Assembly (NCBI GenBank): GCA_033807695.1
Contig: CM066308.1
Span: forward strand, 1,116,001 to 1,180,000
Direction: 5' to 3'
Length of the DNA stretch: 64,000 nt
Source: Daedaleopsis sinensis
Taxonomy: Eukaryota; Basidiomycota; Agaricomycetes; Polyporales; Polyporaceae
The notes beneath the pieces were generated by a model. The model did not search any database and was not told the origin of the DNA. It saw only the letters and a program-made list of their open reading frames with translations. Positions 50,527 to 60,158 of this stretch are shown here, one piece after another. Numbering within the stretch: the first letter of the stretch is position 1; the number at the start of each line of letters is the position of its first letter. A program made the translations under genes and the position numbers.

Positions 50527-52959
50527 GATCCTCGAAGCCCGAAAACCCTCGACTCTGAGTCCATAACTCGGAGAGTCTCCATGCGCGTAGGTCGGTAGCG
50601 TCAATTCGCGGTTCGAGTTAGGGCAAGTGACGGTAATTGACAATTGGCCATCCATAGAGTTGCTCGACCTCGCACGCATCACCGTCATGAACGGCCTTCC
50701 TAGGAGGATCTGGTAAGGCGCTGCCTTCACAACATGCATCTGGAGGTAGACCACGATCCCGCCACCTAATTCTACAGGCACGTTCTTTGCTAGACCGAGT
50801 GTCATGTCGACCGTCCCATTTGCGCTGATCATCCTCCTTCGCTTGGTAGGATCGTAGGGGATCTTCAACGCATAAGCGATTTGGTCGTTTATACCGACGA
50901 TCTGGGACCCATCGTCGAGTGTACACTCTGTCGGCGTGTCCGTTCGAGCTACCCAGGTGAACAGCGACCTCAGCTTCTCCGATTCCGAGGCTACGATGGT
51001 TGACTTCCGCCGACTGCTCGCAGGATAGCCTTGTCCCGGAGCTACATACGGTGCATTGTGCGACTTTGGCTCCTCGTCCTCGTCCTCGCTGCCTTCATAG
51101 TCCAGGTCTACGAATGCAAAGGATCCAAGCGTCGGCCTTCCAGTCCCTGAGGATGAACTTCCTGCTGTCTGGAGGTTGTCTTCCAGGAAGTCTTCGTCTT
51201 CAGCGACTTCGGTCACTAGTACCTTGTTCCGAGGCCGCTCGCCTTCCCGGTTGGTCACTTCCTGCAGTTGCTCGTCTCTGACTTGCGTTCGCCTGAGAGC
51301 TGTGGCCTCATGCACTCGCTTCCTGAGTCCTGGAGAAATACTGAGTAGCTCGGCTGGTGACACTGTGATACTCTGGCTGTCTCCGAAGCTTCGGTTGAAG
51401 ACTCTTTCTTCCGCGGTCGGGTCGATGATCGCTGCGGTCCTTCTGACCGGTGGTTCGTCCTTCTTCGGCAGTTCCTGGCCTCTGGGTACCACAGTCGGCG
51501 CATAGGGATGGAAGGTCTCTTCAGGCTCTTTTGCCCTCGTGTCCCAGGTAACGTGCTTCTCCTTCTCCTTTCCCTTCTCTCTCGTCGGCTGGTGAGGCGG
51601 CTGATCACGCTCGGGCGTCCCTGCCCGCGTGTCGTCCCTCCCTTTCTCCGAGTTGCGCGTAATACGTCGAGGCCGCGTCTCTAGCTCGACTCCATCAAAA
51701 ACCTGCCGTCCCGAGCGAGTGTTCATGCGCTCTTTAACCATGTTTGCCTTGTGCATGAGGACTTCTAACTCCTCTTCCAAGGTACGCTCGTCTTCCTGCA
51801 TCTCGAACTGATAGATGTTGCTCATGGTTCCTCGCGCTCGTTGGTTTGGGTTCTTTTCGTGCCAAGCATTGACTCTATCGCGCATACAGTTCCCTGGCAG
51901 ACTACGAGGGATCACACCGCCTCCTGGTAGGATGATTTTGTCGTATACGTCCTTCCGGATGAGTCCCGCCGTCATGTCCTCTGCGACTTTCGGGCACGTC
52001 TTCAACCGACATCCCGGTAGGCCACAGTAGATGCATTCGTCGTTAGCGGGTGGATTACGTCCGTATAGGCCCCCCTGCTGCTGCTGGTACCTTCCCTGGG
52101 GAGGTTGTGGTGGTGGAGGGTATTGTTCCCCTTGTTGCGGCGGTTGCGTGGCTTGCATCCTCTGCTGGCTCACGAAGTCGCGCATGGTCGAACTCATCAT
52201 GGAGATCATCTCCCGCTTGAAGGCCGATAGATCCGGCTCGGTTTTCACCGTAACCGTGGAGGCCATGGCTGGAGCCGGAGGATTGACTCGAGCGAGGTTA
52301 CCGGACGTCGCAGTTGACCAACTTCCGATCCCGCCGAACGGGCCTCCGTCCGCCAGACAATAGGAAATTGCTTCATGCACTTGCGCGACCGTGTAAGCTT
52401 CTTCTTTGTGTTTTGCAGGCACCTGGTGTGCTAACCGCGCGGATACCGCCATTGTGTACTGCATAGGAACTAGTCGTAGCAAGGCTGTCGACGCGTCGCG
52501 CTCCGTTAGCTCTGGCTCGGTCTTCGCATGCAAGTACCGGTAGATGGGATAGAATTTGCCGTAGAACTTCATGTAGGTTTCGAGGCTGGATATCCCCGTA
52601 CGTACGGCTTCCCCGATGACTTCATTGTATTCTCGCAGTGTCCAGGTGTACTGGGCATCCGTCCCGAGGTAGAAGGATAGAACCTCCGTCTTGAATTCTT
52701 CATACGTCTTCTGGGTGTCCGAGAACGTCTTCTGGGTGTCCGAGAACGTCGGCAGGGACTTCCATCGCTTGGCGACTCCCGCTGGTATGTAGTCAACCGC
52801 CGCCGCCTTGCAAGCTTGTTCATCAGTGATGCTATGCTTCTTCAGAAGTCGGGCAAGGTCGTCAAAGTACCGCTCGACGGTGTCCTTAGATTCCTCATCG
52901 AATTGGGGCGCACTCCTTTCCGTACGCAACGGTAGTTTCGATAGATCTGCGCTAGCCAT
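50524..52959 (-). CDS. gag: Gag with C-terminal aspartic protease, 811 aa, reference copy
   Basis: Capsid-like Gag (YFDDLARLLKKHSITDEQAC, then W/Y-rich helices) followed by a Gln/Pro-rich stretch, a zinc knuckle CIYCGLPGCRLKTC (CX2CX4CX4C, with Cys instead of His), a long charged linker and a retropepsin domain. In the protease the usual D[ST]G is LDDGSQIVGI, and the conserved hydrophobic ILLGRPF follows about 67 residues later. The start is the first ATG of the transcript (52959). In-frame codons are open for another 140 or so upstream without any ATG, so an N-terminal extension by non-AUG initiation is possible. This copy has two tandem FSDTQKT units (21-bp duplication) and LLRLVP where A and B have LLQLVP. 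Confidence 0.9.
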   Translation of the reverse strand: MASADLSKLPLRTERSAPQFDEESKDTVERYFDDLARLLKKHSITDEQACKAAAVDYIPAGVAKRWKSLPTFSDTQKTFSDTQKTYEEFKTEVLSFYLGTDAQYTWTLREYNEVIGEAVRTGISSLETYMKFYGKFYPIYRYLHAKTEPELTERDASTALLRLVPMQYTMAVSARLAHQVPAKHKEEAYTVAQVHEAISYCLADGGPFGGIGSWSTATSGNLARVNPPAPAMASTVTVKTEPDLSAFKREMISMMSSTMRDFVSQQRMQATQPPQQGEQYPPPPQPPQGRYQQQQGGLYGRNPPANDECIYCGLPGCRLKTCPKVAEDMTAGLIRKDVYDKIILPGGGVIPRSLPGNCMRDRVNAWHEKNPNQRARGTMSNIYQFEMQEDERTLEEELEVLMHKANMVKERMNTRSGRQVFDGVELETRPRRITRNSEKGRDDTRAGTPERDQPPHQPTREKGKEKEKHVTWDTRAKEPEETFHPYAPTVVPRGQELPKKDEPPVRRTAAIIDPTAEERVFNRSFGDSQSITVSPAELLSISPGLRKRVHEATALRRTQVRDEQLQEVTNREGERPRNKVLVTEVAEDEDFLEDNLQTAGSSSSGTGRPTLGSFAFVDLDYEGSEDEDEEPKSHNAPYVAPGQGYPASSRRKSTIVASESEKLRSLFTWVARTDTPTECTLDDGSQIVGINDQIAYALKIPYDPTKRRRMISANGTVDMTLGLAKNVPVELGGGIVVYLQMHVVKAAPYQILLGRPFMTVMRARSSNSMDGQLSITVTCPNSNRELTLPTYAHGDSPSYGLRVEGFRASRI
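52709..52750 (-). repeat. 21-bp tandem duplication private to copy C
   Basis: GTCTTCTGGGTGTCCGAGAAC-type unit present twice; copies A and B have one. It keeps the frame and adds seven residues to Gag. Useful as a copy-specific marker. Confidence 0.85.
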
Positions 52960-53375
52960 TGAATGGATTGTGGGTGGTACTACGGGTGGTAGAGCCGTAG
53001 GTAATATTTGAGCGGCGTAGGCTAGCAGGGAAGGAAGGGGGTTCCTAGGTAGGTTGAAGGCCCCTGCGGTATGTGATAGCGTAGGTCTTGGGTTACTAAT
53101 TGATTCTGAAGTCAGGAACGGATGGTCCGGAACTTCAATGTCCTCCTGCTCGTCTTCGGAAGCGTCCTCTAGTTCGGTAAGCGGAGAGTCTGCGAAAACT
53201 GCGAAGTTGTTCTCGATAACGGTAGTGAGCTGCTCTGCTCTCTCGGGGTCTTCTGCTTCGATTTCCTCTAAAGCCTGTTCGGTTTGTCGATGGAGGCGAC
53301 GGATACGTTCGCTCCGCGTCGGCCGCAAACGTGGGATTCTTGAGCCGGAACCGGTGGAGACTGTTCTTGAACCCC

Positions 53376-53390
53376 TCGCGGTGGGCTCCA
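53376..53390 (-). promoter_or_regulatory. Primer-binding site of copy C
   Basis: Minus-strand TGGAGCCCACCGCGA begins three bases after the 5' LTR. TGG at its start is the complement of a tRNA CCA end. I cannot name the tRNA. Confidence 0.65.
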
Positions 53391-53393
53391 GAA

Positions 53394-54300
53394 TGATGGG
53401 GTAACTCTGGGTCGCTGGGCGAAACACACACCCAAACGAGCACGAGATCAGCTACCTAGTAGGGTGCGAGGTGGAGGACAGGTTCCCGGTGTAGTCGCTC
53501 TTCTTCACGTAGCCCGTCGACGATAGACAAGGAAGTTGAGCAACTTCAGATGGAAGTCAAGCAACTTCCGTGGGTGAGGCTAGTCTGCAAGAGGAGGTTT
53601 GAAGATGGACGGTCTTCAATTGAGTGTCGACTAGATGATTCTTGGACTCGGACTCGATCTCTGGAGCTACTGCGCTGCTTTGCTGGGCCGCAATCCCGCT
53701 GACTTATATACTGTACAAATCGTCACCAAATAAACTACAACTATCCTACCAATCGTCCAATCATAGGAAACCCTGCTCCTCCCACGCTCACGTCGCGATC
53801 CTCCTCTCCTGAACCCCTACGGCGCACTCCGGTGGTTAGGTAGGTGTTTGCACCGAGCCTATCACGTCGCCGCTCGACTTGCATCCGCGGTCACGAGAGC
53901 GCTTAGTCTTGTGGCGCGTCACCACGTGATCGCGTCTGAAGTCCATCCGCTCGTCTTCATAGGCCTCGGAAGGCCGTCCCCCTCACTCCCTTGTCTTCCG
54001 GGCCTCTTCCGACGACCTTCGTACCAATTGCTGGACTCCGTGGCGGTCGCCTAGACCAGACCCTCGATCGATCGCCTCCTCTGTCCTGGCTAGAGCTCTG
54101 GCGACCTCGGTCAGCCGCCGGCAGCTCGGCATCGGCTCCTTCGACCCTTGGAATGGCATGTCTCCGTACTCGCTCCTTCGGTAGTCGCTCGCCTTCCTTG
54201 TGAAGCCGCTCGTCTTCATACTGCGTGAATTGACTGACGGGCGCGAATAGTGATGGGCTGCGTGGTGTTTCCGGGGCCTAGCTGGTCCTGAGGCTCATCA
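53394..54300 (-). repeat. 5' LTR of copy C, 907 bp
   Basis: The only intact 5' LTR in the array, and the only one positioned to drive gag-pol. TATA box at 53703-53710. Its outer end abuts ACGG (54301-54304), the right target duplication. Confidence 0.92.
53703..53710 (-). promoter_or_regulatory. TATA box driving gag-pol of copy C
   Basis: TATATAAG on the minus strand, about 310 bp inside the LTR 3' end; two ATTGG motifs lie just upstream. The resulting leader to the gag ATG would be about 710 nt and contains no ATG. Confidence 0.6.
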
Positions 54301-54304
54301 ACGG
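54301..54304 (+). repeat. Right 4-bp target duplication (ACGG)
   Basis: Matches 18213-18216. Confidence 0.85.
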
Positions 54305-54509
54305 CTGGAAGGGCCCCCCGGCGGGAAACGGACAGATCACGGCCAATCAGAACGCGCCCGCAGGTCCGCCACTCTCGCGGGACTACACCCCCCACCCGCA
54401 ATCCCCACTCCCCTTCCCATCTACCCCCATGGAACGTGGCAGAGGACGAGGACGTGGAGGGCAGAGAGGGTCGTCGAGAGGATACTTCAGAGGTAGAGGG
54501 AGAGGCTAA
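54305..54509 (+). CDS. LINE ORF1, C-terminal part
   Basis: Continues the frame from 18216: after NG it reads WKGPPAGNGQITANQNAPAG and ends in an RGG-rich tail (GRGRGRGGQRGSSRGYFRGR) before TAA. The Gly-Trp-x-Gly-Pro context after the zinc knuckle is typical of this ORF1 family. RGG tails bind RNA in other proteins. The piece is separated from its N-terminal part by 36 kb. Confidence 0.8.
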
Positions 54510-54808
54510 CGATCCTCCCATGCGGGATTAGCCCTGATACCCATGCTAGTTCTTGGACGGCGCCTGCCAAAGCGATAACGTTGTCTTCTTCTTTCTTGGA
54601 ACCTTCTTCTTGAATCTACGTTACAATGTAGTAATGTCGTTGCACCCCAAATTTACTGGCTATCTCATAGCTTCAGGAAAGGTGCGATGCGACAAACAAG
54701 GGTGAGCCTATTTAGGCACGATGCCGCCCGGCTCTACGCCAAAAGAGCAAGCAACACCTAGCTGCTTGCCTCTGCGTCGCCCCGGTGGCTGGGCTAGCCA
54801 CCTTGGGC
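54510..54808 (+). other. Inter-ORF region of the LINE
   Basis: A 300-bp region between ORF1 and ORF2. An AT-richer, T-run stretch at about 54580-54715 contrasts with the GC-rich LINE and could be a small insertion. No gene seen. Confidence 0.4.
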
Positions 54809-57800
54809 ATGGATATGGCTGTCTCCTTGCCGACACTCTCAGCTGTCACTATCACATCGAATTTAATACAAACTCTGGAACACTCACTGGCACCCGACCA
54901 TCTGCGCCCCATGGGAACGGTAGCTGAAGGCAGCCCCCGTGTCAGCGCCCGAGGCTTCGACCGTGCCCATGGTTCTGGTGACGCGGCGGACAACGCTCGG
55001 AGGAGCGTTGGACGGACCCCCCCACCCCACCCCCCACCTAGTCTCCGACCTCAAGCTGTGAATAGAGCCCCTCAGATTAGTACTCCTGACCGCCCTGAGA
55101 CTGGAAATACTACCGACAATGGCGACATGACCTCCGCGCCCCACGCAGAGAAAAGGGCAACGAAAACCAGTGGCAGGATTCGTATTGCCACCCTGAACAT
55201 GAGAGGGCACGGAGGATCAGCAGCGTCGGGCCCCTATGCGGGAGACAAATGGTTAATGATAAATCAACTCATGAGAGAACGCAGGATCTCCGTCCTGGCC
55301 CTACAAGAGACCCACCTGTCCACGGAGAGAATCGCGAATCTGAACAGAATTTTCGAAGCAACAATGCTGGTAATCGGTTCACCGGACCCAGAGAACGCTA
55401 CGGGAGCGAGAGGTGTTGCCTTCGCGATTAACAAAAGACTCGTCCATGCTGAGAGGATCGAGTTCAAAGATGTAATAGGAGGAAGAGCCGCGGCTGTTAC
55501 CTTCTGGCGATCGAACGATACGAGACTCTCAATCTTGAATATATACGCCCCAAATAACGAGCGCGACAATGCCGCTTTCTGGAGATCCCTTGACGACCTA
55601 GTCAATCGGAACTTGGGCAGAAGACCTGATATTATGATGGGGGACTTCAATGTTGTCGAGGAAGCGATCGACAGATTCCCGCACAGAAGAGACGCGAACA
55701 GCCAAGTAGAGGCCTTGGCGGACTGTAGAAACGACATGGGCCTAGTGGACGGCTATAGAGTCAGATTCAAAGACAGGAAAGCGTACACATACCTCCAGAA
55801 AGCGACGGGGAGCCAGTCAAGGATTGACAGAGCCTATATGACTATGAACGTCGCCCGAGGTGCCGAAGATTGGTGCTTTGCGCCCCCGGGCTTCAACACA
55901 GACCACCAACTGGTTATGTTCTCGCTAGCGAACTATGATGCACCCGACACCGGAAAAGGTCGATGGGCAGTACCGAACCTGCTAATGACCGATAGAATCT
56001 TCCACAAGGCTATGATTGAGAGCGGGAAAAGAGCGCAGGTGGCTCTGGAAGACATTACTGAGAGGACGAGAGAGACTAACCCTCAGACTATTCTATCCCG
56101 CCTTAAAACGGAGTTAAGGGACGCGGCGAAGGATCGCGCAAAAGAAAAGGTACCGAAAATCGTCAAACAGATCGGCAAACTTCGCAAAGACCTAAATGCA
56201 ACAATAAACAAGAGAGCTGAGCAGGAAGATAGACGGGTACTTGATGCAGCCATAATCCAGGAAAGGATTGCTGACCTTGAGATAAAGCGATTCTCGACAG
56301 CGCGCAAAGCTGTGGCGGGTTGTGCTTGGGTCAGGGGAGAAACGATATCGAAACACTGGACTCGGCTCAATGCTCAGCCTAAAGCCAATACAACAATCTA
56401 CCAGCTCAGATCGAAGGGTGACGACGGATCCTACAAATATTCATCGCGAGGGTCGGAAATGGCAGAAACTGCCAGAGCCTTTTATGACGGGCTTCAGCAA
56501 GACGTAGAGCTAAACGCAGAAACGCACCAAGCGGCGATTCGTGATTCCTTGAATAATATCACGTCGAAGTTGTCGACTAGAGACAAAGGATCTCTTGCAA
56601 GGAAACTGTCACGCTCTGATGTGGAGAAGGCGATACGCGAGGCAGCGATCGGCAAAGCATCAGGACTGGACGGTATCCCTTCGGAAATCTGGAAACTATA
56701 TGTCAAATGGGCAGACAAAGTTGGAGAAGACAATACCCCTGGTGTAGACATCATTAAGATCCTCTGTGCTGCCTTCAATGACATAGAAGAGTTTGGTGTG
56801 ATAGACGATAAGTTCGCGGAAGGATGGATATGCCCAATCTACAAAAAAGGCGACACAAGAGATGTTGAGAACTACAGACCCATAACAATCCTCAACGCTG
56901 ACTACAAGATCATGACGAGAGCATTAACCAACAAGCTCTCGAAAACTGTAGGCTCGATCATACACGAAAACCAAGCGGGGTTTATCCCCGGAAGAAAAAT
57001 CCATGACCACATCAGACTCACAAAACTTGCGGTCGAATATGCGGAGGCGGAGGAACACGACGGAATGATCATAGCTCTTGACCAGGAAAAAGCATACGAT
57101 CGTATTAACCACGACTACCTGTGGGCCGTCCTCAGAAGGATGAACTTTCCAGATAACTTTATACGCACCATACAAAACCTCTACGAGAAGGCATCGAGTA
57201 CGATTCTGATAAACGGCATTCCTAGCCGACGACTCTCCATCCTACGAGGAGTAAGACAGGGAGACCCTATCTCGTGTCTGCTCTTTGATATAGCCATAGA
57301 ACCGCTTGCGACTGAACTTAGAGCTTCGAACTTGAAAGGCCTCGAAATCCCAGGAGTCAGGGACAGGCTTATCGCAACGCTCTTTGCAGACGATACTACA
57401 GTCTACCTCGCGAAGAGCGACGACTTCGCAGTACTTCATAGCATCCTGGAAAAATGGTGCGCTGCATCAAGAGCAAAATTTAATGTCGACAAAACGGAGT
57501 ACATACCGATCGGTTCTGCGAGCTACAGGGAGGCAATCTGCAACGGCACGGCAACCGGAAGACTCGCGGACACCCTCCCGACCGACGCGAAGATCCTAAA
57601 TGACGGTGTCGCGGTGAGGATACTGGGTGCCTGGATTGGCAATAAAGCCCCGGAAGAGGACCCCTGGAACAAGATCTTGACGACCATACGCATGAGATTG
57701 GACTCGTGGGATAAGAGACACCCGACAATGCAAGGAAGAGCCCTGATTGTCCAAATGGAAATAGGCGGACGGACCCAATTCCTAACAGCGGCACAAGGGA

Positions 57801-60013
57801 TGCCGCCGAGTGTTGAAGAAAAATTGACTAAGATAGCAGCGAACTTTATATGGGGAGGAGAGTGCAGACCGACCGTGAGTCGAGAGACGCTCTACAAGAG
57901 AATTGAGGAAGGCGGGATCGGCCTCCTGGATATCAAGGCACGCAACGAAGCCATCGAATTGATGTGGATGAAGCGCTACCTTGACACTCTACCAACGCGA
58001 CCAAAATGGGCCGCTATTGCGGATATCCTACTGGCAAGGGCGGCCATGGCGAAGAACAAAGCGGTTGAAGAGGAGGTAAGAATCAACTTCTTCCTCCAGT
58101 CTTGGGATGTAAGCACGCACAGGAGGTCTGGCCTGGCGGCGGACCTAAAGAGGATGGTGATATCTGCGAAAAAGTACGGTGTCAGAGCTGAAGCAATCAA
58201 GCCCACGGCAGAACTTAAACAGGCCATGCCAATCTGGCACCACATTGGAAGAAACGATAAGCGCATGAGGTATGGATCCAAGGCTGGAACCTGCCTCAGG
58301 AAGAACCACGGCGTTCGTACGGCCCTTGACGCGTCTAAAACTGCGGACCGCCTCACCACAACTGGCAGACCGAGAAATGGTCACAGACTCTCCCGAAACT
58401 GCGTATGCGTTGACTGCGATGATGACAGAAATAATAAAGGGTGCATGCACCCTGACGCGTGTGCCGAAGCAGCGAGAAAGATGCTTAACTCACTGCTACC
58501 GCTGTGGGACCCTGCCATAGGGTGCGTCAATGATGGCCTCTCAGTCCCAAGAAACCCTGGTAGGTCTGATGAGTTCCCACTGCCCGAGGATGAAGAAGGA
58601 AGACGCACTTTTAACCCAACGCTGAGAGATGAATCACCGCTCGCGAATATCTTTCGCGTTTTCGGTTCGCCCTCAGAGGAAATCAGGAGCCATCCTACCC
58701 TTCGCCCACGAATCAGAGAGGTCCTGACGGAGGGTCCGGTCGAAGCGTTCACGGACGGCTCTGCCACAGGTGTGGGCTCGTCTGACCAGAAGGCTGGCGC
58801 CGGAGTATGGTTCGGAGAAGGGGACGCGAGAAACCTTACCATCCGCGTACCAGGGGAGAAGCAAACGAACCAGGTTGCGGAAGTCTATGCTGTTGCAGCC
58901 CTGATATCAGCCACGTCCCCTTACGTACGACTCGATGTTGTCACTGACTCAAAGTATGTCATGGACAGTATGCTAGAGAGAGCCGAAGGATGGGAAGACG
59001 CTGGATGGGTGGGTGTCGCAAATGCCCCCGAACTGCAAGACCTCCTCGCGAGACTGCGTGCTAGAGCGGCCATAACGTCATTCAAGTGGATTAGAGGACA
59101 CTCAGGACATATCGGCAACGAGGGAGCGGACGAACTTGCAAGGACAGGCACTATGATGCCTATTGGTGACCCCCTCCCTCCGGCCGACAGGAGGTACCTG
59201 CGCTCAGGCGCACGCCTGTCCACGATGACCCAGAAACTTGCCTACGCTGCTATCAGAAGGGCCAAAGCATCGAAGATCGGAGTGAGAAGACGCACGTATA
59301 TTATGACGGAGAGAATTATAGCGACCGTCGAAGAAGACTTCAATCTGCGCATCTCGGCGCCGCAACTATGGAAGTCGATCAGAGGGAGCGACGTCGACAA
59401 GCGGCTTAGAACGTTCTGGTGGAAAGCATGCCATGACGCCCTAAAAATCGGTCAATACTGGGAACCCTTTGAGGGATACGAACACCGCGTAATATGTCAT
59501 TCATGTGGCTTGGTAGAAACCCTGGAACACATCCTCACTGAATGCGACGCACCAGGACAGAAGATAATATGGAACCTGGTCAAACTAACTGCGGAGAGAG
59601 CGGGCCTCCCAAATTATCCTCTGTCAATCGGATCGATCCTAGGATGCGTCGCGGTAACGATGAGATTTGCGTCGGGGGTAAAAAACAAAGAAGTGGATCG
59701 TCTGTATCGAATTCTTATCCAAGAATCAGCGTACCTCATTTGGAAAATCAGATGCGAAAGAGTGATCCAGCACGGAGACGACCCCGAGTGTCTCCCAAAT
59801 GAAAGTGTTATAGAAGCCCGCTGGAGAAAGGCGATTGACCGCAGAGTCCAGATCGACAGATACGTCGAGAACAAATATGGCCGTAGACCCAGCAAGGAGG
59901 CAACTACCCCCTCATGGAGAGACCTCCTGAAATGTGGTGAGAGTCGAGCCCAGACACGAAAAGCGGGGTTTTTAGTGGGTAGATCCGGAAGACCACCGGG
60001 AGGGATTGGGTGA
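54809..60013 (+). CDS. LINE ORF2: endonuclease, reverse transcriptase, RNase H, about 1734 aa
   Basis: Target-primed reverse transcription enzyme of the LINE. After a disordered Pro-rich N-terminus comes an APE-type endonuclease (RIRIATLNMRGHG, VLALQETHL, NIYAPNNE, MGDFNVVEE, SRIDRAYM, NTDHQLV). The reverse transcriptase follows (GKASGLDGIPSEIWK, NYRPITILNADYK, QAGFIPGRKIHDH, IIALDQEKAYDRINHDYL, GVRQGDPISCLLFDI, catalytic FADD at about 57382-57393). RNase H carries FTDGSATG, NQVAEVYAV, VTDSKYVM and RGHSGHIGNEGADELA. A C-terminal knuckle CHSCGLVETLEHILTEC has the form CX2CX7HX4C. No stop or frameshift interrupts it, so ORF2 itself may still be functional. The start is uncertain; the first ATG in frame is 54809, and later ATGs before the endonuclease are possible. 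Confidence 0.93.
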   Translation: MDMAVSLPTLSAVTITSNLIQTLEHSLAPDHLRPMGTVAEGSPRVSARGFDRAHGSGDAADNARRSVGRTPPPHPPPSLRPQAVNRAPQISTPDRPETGNTTDNGDMTSAPHAEKRATKTSGRIRIATLNMRGHGGSAASGPYAGDKWLMINQLMRERRISVLALQETHLSTERIANLNRIFEATMLVIGSPDPENATGARGVAFAINKRLVHAERIEFKDVIGGRAAAVTFWRSNDTRLSILNIYAPNNERDNAAFWRSLDDLVNRNLGRRPDIMMGDFNVVEEAIDRFPHRRDANSQVEALADCRNDMGLVDGYRVRFKDRKAYTYLQKATGSQSRIDRAYMTMNVARGAEDWCFAPPGFNTDHQLVMFSLANYDAPDTGKGRWAVPNLLMTDRIFHKAMIESGKRAQVALEDITERTRETNPQTILSRLKTELRDAAKDRAKEKVPKIVKQIGKLRKDLNATINKRAEQEDRRVLDAAIIQERIADLEIKRFSTARKAVAGCAWVRGETISKHWTRLNAQPKANTTIYQLRSKGDDGSYKYSSRGSEMAETARAFYDGLQQDVELNAETHQAAIRDSLNNITSKLSTRDKGSLARKLSRSDVEKAIREAAIGKASGLDGIPSEIWKLYVKWADKVGEDNTPGVDIIKILCAAFNDIEEFGVIDDKFAEGWICPIYKKGDTRDVENYRPITILNADYKIMTRALTNKLSKTVGSIIHENQAGFIPGRKIHDHIRLTKLAVEYAEAEEHDGMIIALDQEKAYDRINHDYLWAVLRRMNFPDNFIRTIQNLYEKASSTILINGIPSRRLSILRGVRQGDPISCLLFDIAIEPLATELRASNLKGLEIPGVRDRLIATLFADDTTVYLAKSDDFAVLHSILEKWCAASRAKFNVDKTEYIPIGSASYREAICNGTATGRLADTLPTDAKILNDGVAVRILGAWIGNKAPEEDPWNKILTTIRMRLDSWDKRHPTMQGRALIVQMEIGGRTQFLTAAQGMPPSVEEKLTKIAANFIWGGECRPTVSRETLYKRIEEGGIGLLDIKARNEAIELMWMKRYLDTLPTRPKWAAIADILLARAAMAKNKAVEEEVRINFFLQSWDVSTHRRSGLAADLKRMVISAKKYGVRAEAIKPTAELKQAMPIWHHIGRNDKRMRYGSKAGTCLRKNHGVRTALDASKTADRLTTTGRPRNGHRLSRNCVCVDCDDDRNNKGCMHPDACAEAARKMLNSLLPLWDPAIGCVNDGLSVPRNPGRSDEFPLPEDEEGRRTFNPTLRDESPLANIFRVFGSPSEEIRSHPTLRPRIREVLTEGPVEAFTDGSATGVGSSDQKAGAGVWFGEGDARNLTIRVPGEKQTNQVAEVYAVAALISATSPYVRLDVVTDSKYVMDSMLERAEGWEDAGWVGVANAPELQDLLARLRARAAITSFKWIRGHSGHIGNEGADELARTGTMMPIGDPLPPADRRYLRSGARLSTMTQKLAYAAIRRAKASKIGVRRRTYIMTERIIATVEEDFNLRISAPQLWKSIRGSDVDKRLRTFWWKACHDALKIGQYWEPFEGYEHRVICHSCGLVETLEHILTECDAPGQKIIWNLVKLTAERAGLPNYPLSIGSILGCVAVTMRFASGVKNKEVDRLYRILIQESAYLIWKIRCERVIQHGDDPECLPNESVIEARWRKAIDRRVQIDRYVENKYGRRPSKEATTPSWRDLLKCGESRAQTRKAGFLVGRSGRPPGGIG

Positions 60014-60158
60014 CACCCACCTCACCGGCACGGGAGTCCCACACTGCGGCTCTAACGGGCTGCGTGCGTAAATGCATTTTCCCCGGGTGCTGAAGATTCT
60101 TCATACCCAGCGTAGCTGGCAGGAGGGCCCTTGAGCCAGCCTGTCAGTCAGCACCGCC
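60014..60158 (+). other. 3' UTR of the LINE
   Basis: A short GC-rich UTR with GGCAGGAGGGCCC..GAGCCAGCC, which can pair into a hairpin just before the poly(A), a common site of reverse transcriptase recognition in LINEs. Confidence 0.55.

Larger units (their letters stand above)
18217..54300. mobile_element. Composite array of three copies of one Ty3/Gypsy retrotransposon, 36,084 bp
   Basis: Order: copy A (minus, 3' LTR at the left end, 5' end missing), copy B (plus, no 5' LTR, 3' LTR at right), a 20-bp tail, then copy C (minus, complete). The whole array has one 4-bp target duplication, so it behaves as a single insertion into the LINE ORF1. Copies differ by very few substitutions plus one 21-bp duplication, and the four LTRs look identical, which points to a very recent event. 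An assembly error is the main alternative because long palindromes are hard to assemble. However, the private differences of B and C argue against a simple read-foldback artefact. Confidence 0.8.
41587..54300 (-). mobile_element. Ty3/Gypsy copy C, complete, 12,714 bp
   Basis: 5' LTR 53394-54300, primer-binding site 53376-53390, gag 50524-52959, pol 46754-50524, internal polypurine tract, three antisense cargo genes, 3' polypurine tract 42494-42507, 3' LTR 41587-42493. The order RT, RNase H, integrase defines Ty3/Gypsy (Metaviridae). There is no chromodomain. Use this copy as the reference. Confidence 0.92.

Noticed and set aside
50524..53427. 967-codon version of Gag starting in the LTR (MFRPATQSYPII..)
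   Set aside because: That start codon is GTG, inside U5 and before the primer-binding site. The first ATG is at 52959. A non-AUG extension is listed as a finding, not as the gene start.
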